From positions 1 through 64,000 of the forward strand of contig CANTAL010000192.1 of the NCBI GenBank assembly GCA_947650365.1: a stretch of DNA of 64,000 bases. The letters run 5' to 3'. Each line of letters begins with the position of its first letter. Within the stretch, counting starts at the first letter, position 1. A program made the position numbers and the translations under genes. Below the pieces are notes generated by a model. The model worked only from the letters and a program-made list of their open reading frames with translations. It searched no databases and was not told the DNA's origin. Shown one piece after another: positions 1 through 13,097 of the stretch. The stretch is from Chamaelirium japonicum (taxonomy: Eukaryota > Streptophyta > Magnoliopsida > Liliales > Melanthiaceae).

Positions 1-1559
1 CCTAAACATGTTGAATCAAGCACGATTTTGCCAATTCAAGACAGAATAGGTGAATATGATTGGCTAATCAAACTCAAATCAATCGAACAAGGCCTGAATT
101 AGCTGAATTAGATATGAATTTCTTTGGTGTATATACTCAACCACCTCCGTTCCTGCTTCTATTTCGCACGACGTGTGGAGGGGAGAAAGTCACACAGATT
201 TTTGTGAGACTCACTCCCGTAGTACATCCCCTCTATCTCTTTTTCTCATCTCTCTCATTTTCTCTCACGTTTTCCCCACATGGCCTTCCATCTCCCCCAT
301 GCAATTCCTTTTTTACTTGAATTCTATAAAAGGAAAAAAAAAATAGCGTTTTCTGCTATTTTCAGATTGAAGGTTCAATCAAAAAACCATGAAAGCATTG
401 GATTTCACTTCTTTAACACCCCCCCCCCCCCCCCCCCCCTCCAATACACACACACACTCACGCACACACACAGACACACCCACCAGGTCCACCACTCTCT
501 TCTCCCTTTCTCTTGGTATTTCACCCGACTTTTTGGTCACCCCCAAGGCCCCAACTTCTCCACCATTCATCTTCTCAATACTTATTGCAAAATCTGCACA
601 CTACAAGGGTGCAGATTTCAAGTCTTATTTTTCCCGGAAACTCCTATAGCTTTTAACCTATTTTTTGTAACCCGCTTTCTATTTCCAGCACCATCTCATC
701 CTCTTATTTTGGGACTGTTTGAGGGCAGATGATCGCTTTACACGCTTGGGGAGCGGCCAAGAGATATCTAAGGCTTCATCTCAGCATCTATCTTGTTGTT
801 GTTGGTATTATTTCTATTCTTGAAAACCTATTTGCTGAATTTATTTTAGATCTGACTTTATTAGAGCCCATCAAGAACACCTAGATCTTTATAGCTTCAC
901 ATTAATTTCCTATTATTTTGTGCTTCGTATGGACTGATTGGTGTTTGTTTGTGCTACTATTTTGATGCAACACTGCAAGTTTTTAAGTGAAAATCTAAAT
1001 ATGAATCTAAAATCATATTAACCAAAGTAGAAGGCAAATCTTTCCAAGTTTTACTTTCTACTTAGTTCTGGACAGCAAACAAGGAGTTGTTGCTAGCATC
1101 CGAAATTGTGTCAAATGTGTTTACTAAGAGGCCCAGCACAAGTATACACTTTACCTTTGCTTTCACATCATTTGCCACCTAGTACATTAGAAAATCTAAA
1201 AATAATCATAGAACTTTTCAACATATGAAAAAAAATTTCTATCCAACCTTGCTTACCTTAATGCTACTTGAGGCTGATATTTGTGTACTCTCAGACTTTG
1301 CTTTGGACTTGGCATTTGAAGCTTCTTGGAAGGAGCGGGGTCTTATTGGATAATTCTTTCTTTTGCCTTGCTTCAGTATACACTCTGTGCATGTTGTCTG
1401 GTATTTTGCTTTAGCTTTGCATTGCGTTCTTAAATCAACTTGGGGAATTCAGTTGCTTTTGTGCCTGGTTTTCCATTGATGCTTCCCTTCAATTGTTAGT
1501 TTACTATACTGGGATTGGAAATAAAACCTCGTGTTTCATCTTCTCTATTAGATATTCTC
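1..1559. other. No gene recognised; pyrimidine-rich and poly-C/CA tract
   Basis: I see no supported coding exon here. From about 180 to 560 the + strand is pyrimidine-rich, with a run of C at about 420-439 followed by CA repeats to about 475. This could be the promoter or leader of the EF-hand gene downstream, but no start codon or recognisable N-terminal exon could be tied to it. The short open frames here are low-complexity and resemble no family I know. Confidence 0.4.
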
Positions 1560-1921
1560 ACACCCCAAAACCTGGGTCGTAAGGGGAGGTCCACAGCGGG
1601 TATATTAAGTGGGTGATGGGTGCCACCCTCACCGATGTGGGATTATCCGTTAACACTCCCCTTCACGCGGAGCACTCGTGGTAAGGTTCCTCCCATGCGG
1701 AGCACCCGTGGTAAGGCATGATATGTGGGGAGCACTTGGAGCGGGATCAGGAGCAGGAGACGGGCCAGCTCTGATACCATGTTAGGAGATGACGGATAGG
1801 GTTTGGAGAGAATGAGAATACTCTTCATTGAGGGACTAAGCCCAATATATGAATACCGTATTACATAGTGAACCCGACTCAACTGTACATGAAATCGACC
1901 CGTATCTATTATACGTTAACA
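1560..1921 (-). mobile_element. Very short LTR-element fossil (TRIM-like)
   Basis: Read on the - strand, a roughly 140-bp LTR (1780-1921, starting TGTTAACG and ending CTAACA) is followed directly by a primer-binding site of the initiator-Met tRNA type, TGGTATCAGAGC (1768-1779). After about 110 bp of non-coding interior, a purine tract GAAGGGGAG leads into a second LTR start TGTTAACGGATAAT at about 1655. Both sides are flanked by the 5-bp duplication TTCTC (1555-1559 and 1922-1926). The size and lack of coding suggest a TRIM-type non-autonomous element. The two LTR copies differ over most of their length, so it is an old, degraded fossil. Confidence 0.6.
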
Positions 1922-4846
<2,925 letters not shown>

Positions 4847-6062
4847 ATGAAGATTCCAATGGCGCGATTGATCCAGAAGAATTGAAGCATTGTTTCCACA
4901 AGCTAGAAATCTCTTTTACGGATGAGGAGATTAGTGATCTCTTTGAGGCATGTGATATTAGTGAGACTATGGGAATCAAATTCAACGAGTTTATTGTTCT
5001 TCTCTGCCTTGTATATCTTCTCAATGAGCCAACCGCTACACAAGCAGTATCCTTAATATATTTGTTACTTGCTATATTTTCTTTTTATTAAATCCCTTCT
5101 CATTCAGGGCATAGCATTGTAACATAGAAGTATTCATATCTCTGACCCTAACATGATATAATTTTGATGGTTATAGTATCTCCTTTCTTTGCATGGGTAG
5201 GTCATATCATTTCATTGCCTATTATTATACTGAAATCATTTTTATGCGATTGCAATTCTTTCCTTTATTGTTATTTGAAAAAACCGTGCTTCCATAAAGT
5301 GAAATTAGCTACTCAAGTGTAGGATCCCCTATATAGGGTCAGGATCCACAGCCAACTATTCTGATGCCAACACATCCATAGAGGTTTCAAAAATTAATAA
5401 AATTTGGTAAGATGATCACCTTCCTATAGATATGTCCACAAAAAATTAGAACATTCTAAAGCTTCTAGGTGCGTCAAATGATCATCTTCAAATGAACGGT
5501 TAACATGGACGGTTGATAAAATCTCTTCACGTTTAACGCATCTAGAAATTTTAGAATGTTCTAATTTTTTGTGGACATGCTATCTATAGGAAGGTGATCA
5601 TGCTCACAAATTTTATTAAATTTCGAAACCTCTATGGATGTGTTGGCACCAGTGTTCGCACCAAAAGTGTTGGCTATTGATTCTGATCCATATATATATA
5701 TATATATAAGGAGACTAATACCCTGGACCCGGGTGTAGTAAAGAATGTGCACCTCAATGGTCTTTGACCACCTTGCAAGTTTCAAAATTTGGTGGGCGTG
5801 TTGTCTAGTGTAAGATGATCATCCTCACCAAATTTCAACAAATTCCAAAACTTCTAGGGTCATCAAATGGTAGAAGGTTTATCAACCGTCCATAGTAATA
5901 GTTAATTTTTTTTAGCACGTTTGATAGCTCCAGAAGTTTTGGAATTTGTTGAAATTTTGTGAGAATGATGACCTCATCATAGATTGTACCTCCTCCAAAA
6001 ATTAGCAAATTCTAAAACCTATAAGTTGGTCAGACACCATTCGGGTGTGGCAAGGATGCTAC

Positions 6063-6115
<53 letters not shown>

Positions 6116-9100
6116 GTCAGGATCGGATGACCCAGCAAATTTTGACCCATTAATAACCCAGCACCCTTTGAGGCACTTAGAGGTTATAGAATGGGCTGAT
6201 TTTTTGTAGGGATGTTGTCTATGGTATGTTGATCATCCTCACAAAAAATCAGCCCATTCTAAAACCTCTAGGTGCATCAAATGCGCACTTCAAATCAACA
6301 GTTTTTGACTGTCAATTTTAACCGTTGATTTGAAGAGCACCATTTGATGCACCTAGAGGTTTTAGAATGGGCTGATTTTTTGTGAGGATGATCAACATAT
6401 CATAAACAACATGTCTACAAAAAATCAGCCCATTCTAAAACCTCTAGGTTCCTCAAAGGGTGCTGGGTTATTAATGGGTCAAAAATTTGATGGGTCATCC
6501 GATCCTGACCCTGTATATATACACCAATTGAGTGAAGTATCCATTGGTCCACAACTTTTATTCACATATGTGATGAAGCTGGCTGAGTTAGATTGGCATG
6601 GGTACCGCATGCATTTGCACTGTCTTTATTGTGGCGTCTGTACTCTGTAGCTGCAATAATCGGCTGGTTTGTTTTGAGCCTGCAATGTAGGGTTCACTAG
6701 ATGTTGGAAAAATTCGACTCCAACGGAAGGTCCAAATGGGAGCACCTTGTTTTTTTCTTTTCAAGCAAAAAATTCATCACATGTTCCATAATGTCACCCG
6801 CAACTTTGACACATGCCATAGCGTCGCTCTTCCCTGTACCCAAGTGGTGCTTAAGACGGTTGAAACCATATACCTCTTTTCCACGATACTTGCATATGAC
6901 TTTGTTGTTCTTTGTCCCATCAACAATTGTACCGTAGTCTTCCCTTTCTTGCTTCACTCGTACTCATCGTTCGAATTGAAAGCAAGTGTTTTATACTAAT
7001 TTTCGAAACCGTAAAAGCCTTGACTTGAAAGGACCATTTGGTCAAGTGTCACTTTTTGATTAGTTTGCACAATTTTTATATACTTGGAACCTATGATCTG
7101 TGGACATGGACATGGGTGTTGACACGGTCATAGGATTCGGACATGGCAACATCATAAAAAATGGATACGGGGACACACACACACACACCCCAACAAAATT
7201 ATGAAATTGATATAAACTGAAAATTACTACCCCTTTGGAATTCGACTCCTACATGGTCTACCATTTCCCTCTGTTCACCCAATTGGAGAAGGGAGAGACT
7301 CACAACATTCAGTTTAATAACATGGAGCGATGGTATCATGTCGTGTCGACACAGGAATCCATGTTGGCACGGGTTGACACAGCTCCGAGGGATCAATTTG
7401 CCGTGTCCCCCATATCATAGCTTGGAACTTAAAAGGACACGATAGAAAGAAATCAGGGTTAAACAGAAGAGAGAAGACTTTAGTCGTCATTAACCATCTC
7501 ACTTTTTCCCTTATTTTATGCTTCAGGAGTAACACGAGGTTATGCTCTTTCATTAAACCAGGGAGCATGGATTTGTTGATTGTGTTGTGCAATATTTCCA
7601 TTGATGATAAAGTCACACAACTCAGACATTTTAACAATATTTTCCATTGGACTCTCATAGTGCCCATGCTTCCAACCAAGATCCTTAAACGCCTTGAGTT
7701 GGATAATTCTAGTAGAGCGGGGAGAGTAGTTAGAGAGCAAGAGAGTGGTTAATGCTAGAGGCATTAGAAAGTTTAGAAAGTGGTTAGGTTTGGGAGAGTG
7801 ATTAGAGTACTTATGGGAGAGTTAAGAGGGCTTGGGAAGAGTTAGAGAGGTTAGGGGAGAGTAGTCCTTAGGAAAAGTTAGAAATAAGTTAGAGAATTTG
7901 TAGGATGAAAAGGGGGAGGTGAGGGATATGTAGACTCTCACCCAATAAAGATATATAAATCCTTTATAAAAAATCTCAACGAACAAATTTGATCTCATGT
8001 AATTATTGAGGGATATGTTTTATAGTCGCACATTTCAGCAACAAATGACAGAATGAACAAAAATGGCCTCTTCCTTTAATGATGGTCCTGGATTCAACTT
8101 TATATTGAGGGATAGTTTGTTTCTTTCATATAATGGTCAACTCCCGAGGCATTATTGGAAGATGACTATTTATTCATCCATCTCACACTTGGTTTCTATA
8201 AATCATGGTTGTTCTAGGGTCCAGATCAACCCTTCAATTTGTGGGTAAGATCGTGCCTTCTGTATTTTAACTCTTGAGCGCTCCATATAGAAGTCTTCTT
8301 CAGGTAGAGAGTTAAGATGATTCTAGGATGGATCTTTTTGTTTCCATGAATGTGGCTTATGGGATTTCGATCACTAAAAGGACAGTACCCTTACTCCATC
8401 CTTCTCACATGTCACTAGCATAATTGGCAGTAGTGCAGAAGAAGTCTGTTGAGCAAAAAATGACCTTTTTTATTCTAAGAGTTCGTGTATAGTCGCATAG
8501 TGTGACTGTGTGATGTAGTGAAACCCTTGACTCGTAGCTCCTTGAATGCTAGTTAAATTTTTTTTTTTGGTTTTTACTAACCTAATTGAACTTATTGTAA
8601 AGGAACAAATGGGGATAGAAATTGCCAAAAAATTATGGACTAGCAATCAATAGGTTGAGAGACAAGGGTCTCACTATGCAACTGGATATACTGACCAGCT
8701 AGTTCCTGAAAAAAAATAGAAACCATAGACAAATATTTAACCAATCAAGTGAAGAAGGTAATGAGTGGTATGATCGTATATAAGATGTCGAAGGTAAGGA
8801 AGGTCTAAATGTCTAATAATTTGAACTTACCCAGAGTTAAGATTTTGGTGGACCACGTAACACTCCCTATAACATGTATTAACGTGGAATATGATTTATA
8901 TGAATGTATTATGTTATGTATTTGAATCATTGTTGCAACATACTTCAATCTGTTGTTAAAGTTATAAGTGAGATCTTATGATTTTGTTCTTAATTATTGC
9001 AATGTACTGGAATCACTATTTTCATTTCTCAATTACCTTATTTGAATTTTTTTAGAACCTTTTGGAATTTTTAAATAAAAGAAAAACCCTGCAAAAATGG

Positions 9101-10929
9101 GCATGTGATTGGGAAACCTAGTCGCACAATCTGCATATGCAAGAATGATAACAATGGTGTATTTCACCTTCTTCCCTGAAAATTTAGTTGAAGGCCTCTC
9201 AACTCTTGTTCCCTTTTTTTAATTGGTAGGACTGTGTCATTTAAACCACCTATAACCCCTTCTAGCCACACTCTATATCTTCTTTTCCACTTAAACTCGA
9301 AAGACAATGAAGAAATCTAGAAAATCCTAAATAGATGTTATGCAACTACTCGATCAACATCAAGAAACCTATGAACACTTTGATGAAGGTTATAAGTTGT
9401 AACTATTGGAGAATCTCTCATTTAGAGATGTTACCATCTAATCTATACTTGAACTCATATAGTTGGAGAGAGGTGGTGAATCGTGATTTCATTCCCGATG
9501 CTAGCCCGAGTGAATTAATGACTAGGAATCCTTATGTTTACTTTTCTCGTGTATATGCTTAGCGTTAAGACAGTTTGAGTTAGGAAATAAATTATAATCT
9601 CATCAACTAATTAAAGAAAGTTATGTCTTCATATTTTTGTCATGTAGGACTAAGTAGCCTTTGTCTACTCCTTTAATTTTACCAATTCAACCAGTCTGCA
9701 GTTTAAGTGACAAACTCTCAATCTTTTGTGCTTCCATGACCTGATTTCTAGAAATCACGGATGGGGTTACCAAACCTTGAGGCCACTTTTGAGACTCTAG
9801 TTGATGCTTTTGTTTTCTTGGATAAGAATAAGGATGGATATGTTAGCAAGAACGAGATGGTGCACGCAATAAATGAGACCACTGCAGGAGAACGATCTTC
9901 GGGACGCATAGCCATGAAAAGATTTGGTTAGTTCCTTCCTCTCGCTTTCTCTCGCATGCACTCACAAACACACACCCACAATAACAGGCACATACGGGAG
10001 ATCCACAAAGCATGTGTGCACTCACATTGATGTCAACACCTTTTGGTGCTCAGTTTTCAAATAAAAAGTCTCGATCATAGATATCTTTGAAATTTTTAAG
10101 GTTTTAAAAAGCGCTAGGCGCTATGCGGGCAGTGGGGGGCTGCCTAGCGCCTAGGTGCTTTGGTTTTTTTTTAAATTATTTTAATTATTATTTTGATATT
10201 ATATATAATATATAATATTGTCAACCAACCTGTCTGGTCCGAGCCTGCCTAGATTCTTTGTATGAAACTGTAGAAAAAATTAGAAAATTGTTAGTATTGT
10301 CAACCAGCTTGTCTAGCCCATCTCAACCCGCCTAGGTGGCTGCCTTGCTCCGCCTGGGAGCTTGGCTACTTTTCTGCAGCACCTAGGGGCTAGGCTGGGC
10401 GGTGGGGGGTTGGTTAGCGTTTAGGCGGCCACCTGGGCCGCTTTTTGGAACAGAGGAAATTTTTATGTGCACGCTATCTGTTTCATCAAATCTTAAGACG
10501 GAGGTGTGAACATGCATCTTCATCCCTTAACTGATATGATGGGAGGACATTGGCATGGCATTTGGACTTGTGCCCAACAGGTCCTTCATTCTTTGAACAG
10601 TTTCTATTCATCTATGTAGCATCCTTTTGCCTGCAATACAATGAGTCGGATTCTGTAATGGCCTTTGAATCTCGAAGCAACCTGGAACAACCTTTGGAGG
10701 ATGAAACGTTTTTGAAGCTAATACTATATCACAAAAAAAATATCCACTTTTATTTTGATTAAGTAAAATTAAGGTGTTAATGATCCGATCTCGTGTGATT
10801 TTAACAGAAGAGATGGACTGGGATAAGAATGGCATGGTGACCTTCAAGGAGTTTCTCTTTGCTTTTACCCGTTGGGTGGGGATCGACGACATTGAAGAAG
10901 AAGACGACGACGATGACGAAGATGAATGA
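4847..10929 (+). CDS. CML21: CML21-like EF-hand calcium-binding protein, last three exons
   Basis: Three exons are visible: 4847-5046, 9752-9926 and 10808-10929 (stop TGA at 10927). All have AG/GT borders, and the codon phases agree: D is split into the first exon, the next junction is phase 0, and E is split at the last. Together they give the C-terminal part of a plant calcium sensor of the Arabidopsis CML21 (At4g26470) type, which would bind Ca2+ and relay it to unknown partners. EF-hand loops are DEDSNGAIDPEE (canonical), a degenerate second hand around EACDISETMGIKF, DKNKDGYVSKNE and DWDKNGMVTFKE. The conserved linker ERSSGRIAMKRF and motif FLFAFTRWVGID are present, followed by an acidic tail. 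The N-terminal exons were not found between 1 and 4846 and may lie left of the window. The 4.7-kb intron carries three foldback elements and a hAT remnant. Confidence 0.88.
5336..5690. mobile_element. Foldback MITE A in TA-rich site
   Basis: A roughly 355-bp near-palindrome opens with GGGTCAGGATCCACAGCC and closes with a diverged inverted copy ending GATCC. Its arms contain the family core TTTTAGAATG-TTC-AATTTTTTGTG followed by the GATGATCA-type motif. It is bordered by CTATATA on the left and (TA)n on the right (5690-5708). No coding capacity is seen. It is an older relative of elements C and D and lies in the CML21 intron. Confidence 0.75.
5709..6069. mobile_element. Foldback MITE B between TA tracts
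   Basis: About 360 bp with inverted ends (GGGTGTAG near 5730 and its complement CTACACCC near 6060) and an internal palindrome centred near 5890. TA repeats flank it on both sides (5690-5708 and 6067-6113). The arm motif CAAATTCTAAAACCT is shared in diverged form with elements A and C. Its outer termini are less certain than those of C. Confidence 0.6.
6067..6113. repeat. (TA)n microsatellite separating two foldbacks
   Basis: Perfect TA dinucleotide tract of about 47 bp joining foldback elements B and C. Confidence 0.95.
6114..6511. mobile_element. Foldback MITE C, about 398 bp, in (TA)n
   Basis: An almost perfect long palindrome. It opens GGGTCAGGATCGGATGACC and closes with the inverted copy ending GGATCCTGACCC-type sequence read on the other strand. 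Arms of nearly 200 bp contain ACCTAGAGGTTTTAGAATG and CTGATTTTTTGTGAGGATG in both orientations, joined by a short spacer around 6300-6320 built on a GACTGTCAATTTTAACC-type motif. TA repeats abut both ends. Element D at 28855-29251 has the same termini, length and arms, which proves a dispersed family. No coding capacity. Confidence 0.85.
6697..7764 (-). pseudogene. Decayed hAT transposase N-terminus with two BED-finger modules
   Basis: On the - strand, about 7560-7680 encodes DLGWKHGHYESPMENIVK followed by CDFIINGNIAQHNQQ. About 6720-6950 encodes NNKVICKYRGKEVYGFNRLK followed by HHLGTGKSDAMACVKV. Both match the tandem BED-type zinc fingers at the N-terminus of plant hAT/DUF659 transposase-like proteins (pattern C-x2-C ... 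RLKHHL ... C). Several conserved cysteines are changed and the modules are in different frames. They are separated by about 600 bp of unrelated GACACGG-rich repeat. The catalytic domain is absent. It is a dead fragment inside the CML21 intron. Confidence 0.6.
7089..7410. repeat. GTGTCC/GACACGG-rich interspersed repeat
   Basis: The flanks of this segment are rich in GGACATGGACA, GACACGG and ACGGGGACAC on the left and GGTTGACACAG and CCGTGTCCCCC on the right, with a short AC microsatellite inside. It is compositionally the same family as the segments at 15341-16038 and 17155-17720. Termini are not clear here. Confidence 0.4.
7765..9751. other. CML21 intron remainder, no gene seen
   Basis: AT-rich intron sequence. 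It includes a purine-rich stretch (about 7770-7900) with a repeated GTTAGAGAG/GGGAGAG motif and otherwise no recognisable element. Short open frames have no family resemblance. Confidence 0.5.
10085..10450. repeat. GCGCTAGGCGC-type inverted repeat element
   Basis: In the last CML21 intron, GCGCTAGGCGC at about 10112 and TGCCTAGCGCCTAGGTGC at about 10141 are mirrored by CTAGGGGCTAGGCTGGGCGG and GCGTTTAGGCGGCCACC near 10385-10430, around an AT-rich centre. Related CTAGGCG-rich foldback repeats are widespread in plants, but I cannot assign a transposon superfamily. Confidence 0.45.
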
Positions 10930-11653
10930 GTTTCTTGTGTGCGTACTTCACCACCGGTCGCCTGCGACTAAGGCTCTGTCGGGTAAAAGCACCACTGACC
11001 CAAGATCTTGTGCCTCTGAAGATGGTTTGCTTTGCTTTTTCCAATAATGGCAATAGAGATCCAGACACTGAGGATCAGGCCTGTGCTCTATTTTAAGAGC
11101 AATGGACATGTGGTTCAACCGAAGATTTCGGCTTCTGTGATCGGGAATGTGTATATATATTATCATTAGAAGGCATCTTTACCCTAAACCGCGTACGTCG
11201 CCTGATGATGTCCTTTGCTTTGCCTGCGAGCCAATCGGCAAACCCGATTTCATTCGCGACGCAGATGAGAAATCTGAAATGTTGAATACACTGAATAACA
11301 CATCTTGAATCATCCTCGATCAATAATTTATCAGGTTCTCTCGCCTCGGCTTTAATATGAGATGACCTAGAAAGTGGAATAGAACCAGTATGACCACTGC
11401 TGTCGTCGGTTCTTGTGCAGTCTGCCACTGCCAGCTGAGTGCAGCGGCCGTCACCTCTGGCGCCGTCGGTCCCATGCAACCCACTGTTGTCACCTCCTTT
11501 CTTGCTCCTCTTACCATCTTCACAACCAAATCCTAGCTAGCCCATGTGTCAGTGGCTAAACGATTGCACACTAAGTTGGTGACTACTGGATGTCTTTGGA
11601 GGAAAAAGGAAAGGAGAAGGAAGAAGGGGAGCAGCAGCAGTGTGAAAGATTGT
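10930..11653. other. CML21 3' flank; no further gene supported
   Basis: The 3' UTR of the EF-hand gene probably occupies the first 100-250 bases. The - strand open frames between 11093 and 11529 have no recognisable domain and no splice context, so I do not call them genes. Confidence 0.4.
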
Positions 11654-11661
11654 GATATACC

Positions 11662-12105
11662 TAGGGTTGGCAATGGGTCGGGTTCGTGTCTAGTGTCGTG
11701 TCCAAAACCCCTAGACCTGGACCTGACCTGTTTAACTAATCGTGTCTAGATCATAAACCCGTACCCGACCCGCTAATAAACGGGTAGACCCGATTAGACC
11801 CGTTTACCACCCGGGTCTACTCAGTTGACCCAATCCGATTCGACCCGACCTGACCCGAAAGACCCGCTGGTATTATATATTATAGTATCAGATTGTGGGT
11901 AGACCCGACACGACCGTTGAATACTAAACGGGTCTTCCCGGGTCTACCGTGTCCAGACGTAAACCCGGACCTGACCCGTTTATTAAACGGGTATACCGTG
12001 TCGACCTGAACCCGTTTATTAAACGGGTATACCGTGTCGACCTGAACCCGTTTAGCCCTGACCCAGACCTACTAACTTCGTGTCGGTCCGAAATTGCCAG
12101 CCCTA
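11662..12105. mobile_element. hAT MITE, CCCGACC-rich, copy 1
   Basis: A 444-bp element bounded by TAGGGTTGGCAAT and ATTGCCAGCCCTA, flanked by a perfect 8-bp duplication GATATACC (11654-11661 and 12106-12113). The interior is made of degenerate ACCCGTTTA / CCCGACCCG units and has no coding capacity. The 8-bp duplication and terminal inverted repeat place it in the hAT superfamily. Confidence 0.88.
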
Positions 12106-12113
12106 GATATACC

Positions 12114-13097
12114 CTTATCCGTGGGGTGCCTCTAGTAGGATCTGACTTTGGGCTGGGTTGCCCATATCAATTTAGAGCTCTCAGTAATTATATAGGTATT
12201 ATTATTATTATTATTATTATTAAAGAAACCAAGCCGTCATGACATCACATCACCTGTAAGTGTGTCTTGGCACAAGATAGATCAATGATCAAACTCACCA
12301 CAAGAGCGAGAGGAATACCTCGATTTTTAGCAAGCCTGTAGGTTGGAAAGACACGACATGTAAGGCGACGAGGCCGGCCATCACTTATTCGAACCCTCGG
12401 CCGAGGCCGACTGAGCTGTGATTTGGAGGCTCTTATCAACATATCACTAAGTCTCCATGGGATGCCCAACAGCTCTGACTCCGGTCCAGTACTGCATTAA
12501 CCAAAGGTCCCGATGCTGCATCCATGGCCACAATGAATGAAGGGTTGTCTATAAAAGGTTTACATGCACACATGGCATGCATCGAGGCCGTCGATTGGCA
12601 CTGACTACTCTCAGTTAAGCTAATAGAGAAAAGGCATTTGTCTCCTATCCCATGGTTTGCAACTTATAACCTTATTCTACATAGCTATGCAAATAGATCC
12701 AACTTAGCAGGTCAGATGAGCAAAAGAAATGTTGCGAAAGTCGCGACAATTGCAAATATTAGCACAATACCAGACCCAGGCTCGATCAAACAGATCGCAT
12801 CAAAGGCCGAAAGAACCCAAAAACATAAGACAAGATCAAACGTACCGCATCAAAGACCGAAAGAACCCAAAAACATAAGACAAGATCATGTTTGGTGATA
12901 CAACTGCCTCTCAGCTAAAAACAAAGGAATCATAGTAGGAGATTCAAGAAAGATACCCTAACATGAAGACACCATGATCTGGCTCGATTCTCCGCCACCT
13001 TCCTATGGATTTATAGTATTCAAGTTCTGTCTTCAAGAAGAGAGAGATAATCAAGGTATCCACCTGCGTCCAAGCTCCCATCTGCCGGCATTGTCTA
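12114..13097. other. Intergenic / 3' flank of the MYB-CC gene
   Basis: This lies between the hAT MITE and the MYB-CC stop codon. A 50-bp period direct duplication occurs at about 12796-12888 (units starting CGCATCAAAG and sharing GAAAGAACCCAAAAACATAA). A TATAAAAGG motif occurs near 12551 on the + strand, but no gene follows it. The right part is probably the MYB-CC 3' UTR. Confidence 0.45.

Noticed and set aside
11093-11529. Two overlapping - strand frames after the CML21 gene
   Set aside because: No recognisable domain, no splice signals, and they lie in the likely 3' flank of the + strand gene.
12360-12460. Possible SINE or tRNA on the - strand (AGCTCAGTCGG and GGTTCGAAT boxes)
   Set aside because: The A-like and B-like boxes are too close together and the segment does not fold as a tRNA. 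No tail or duplication was seen.
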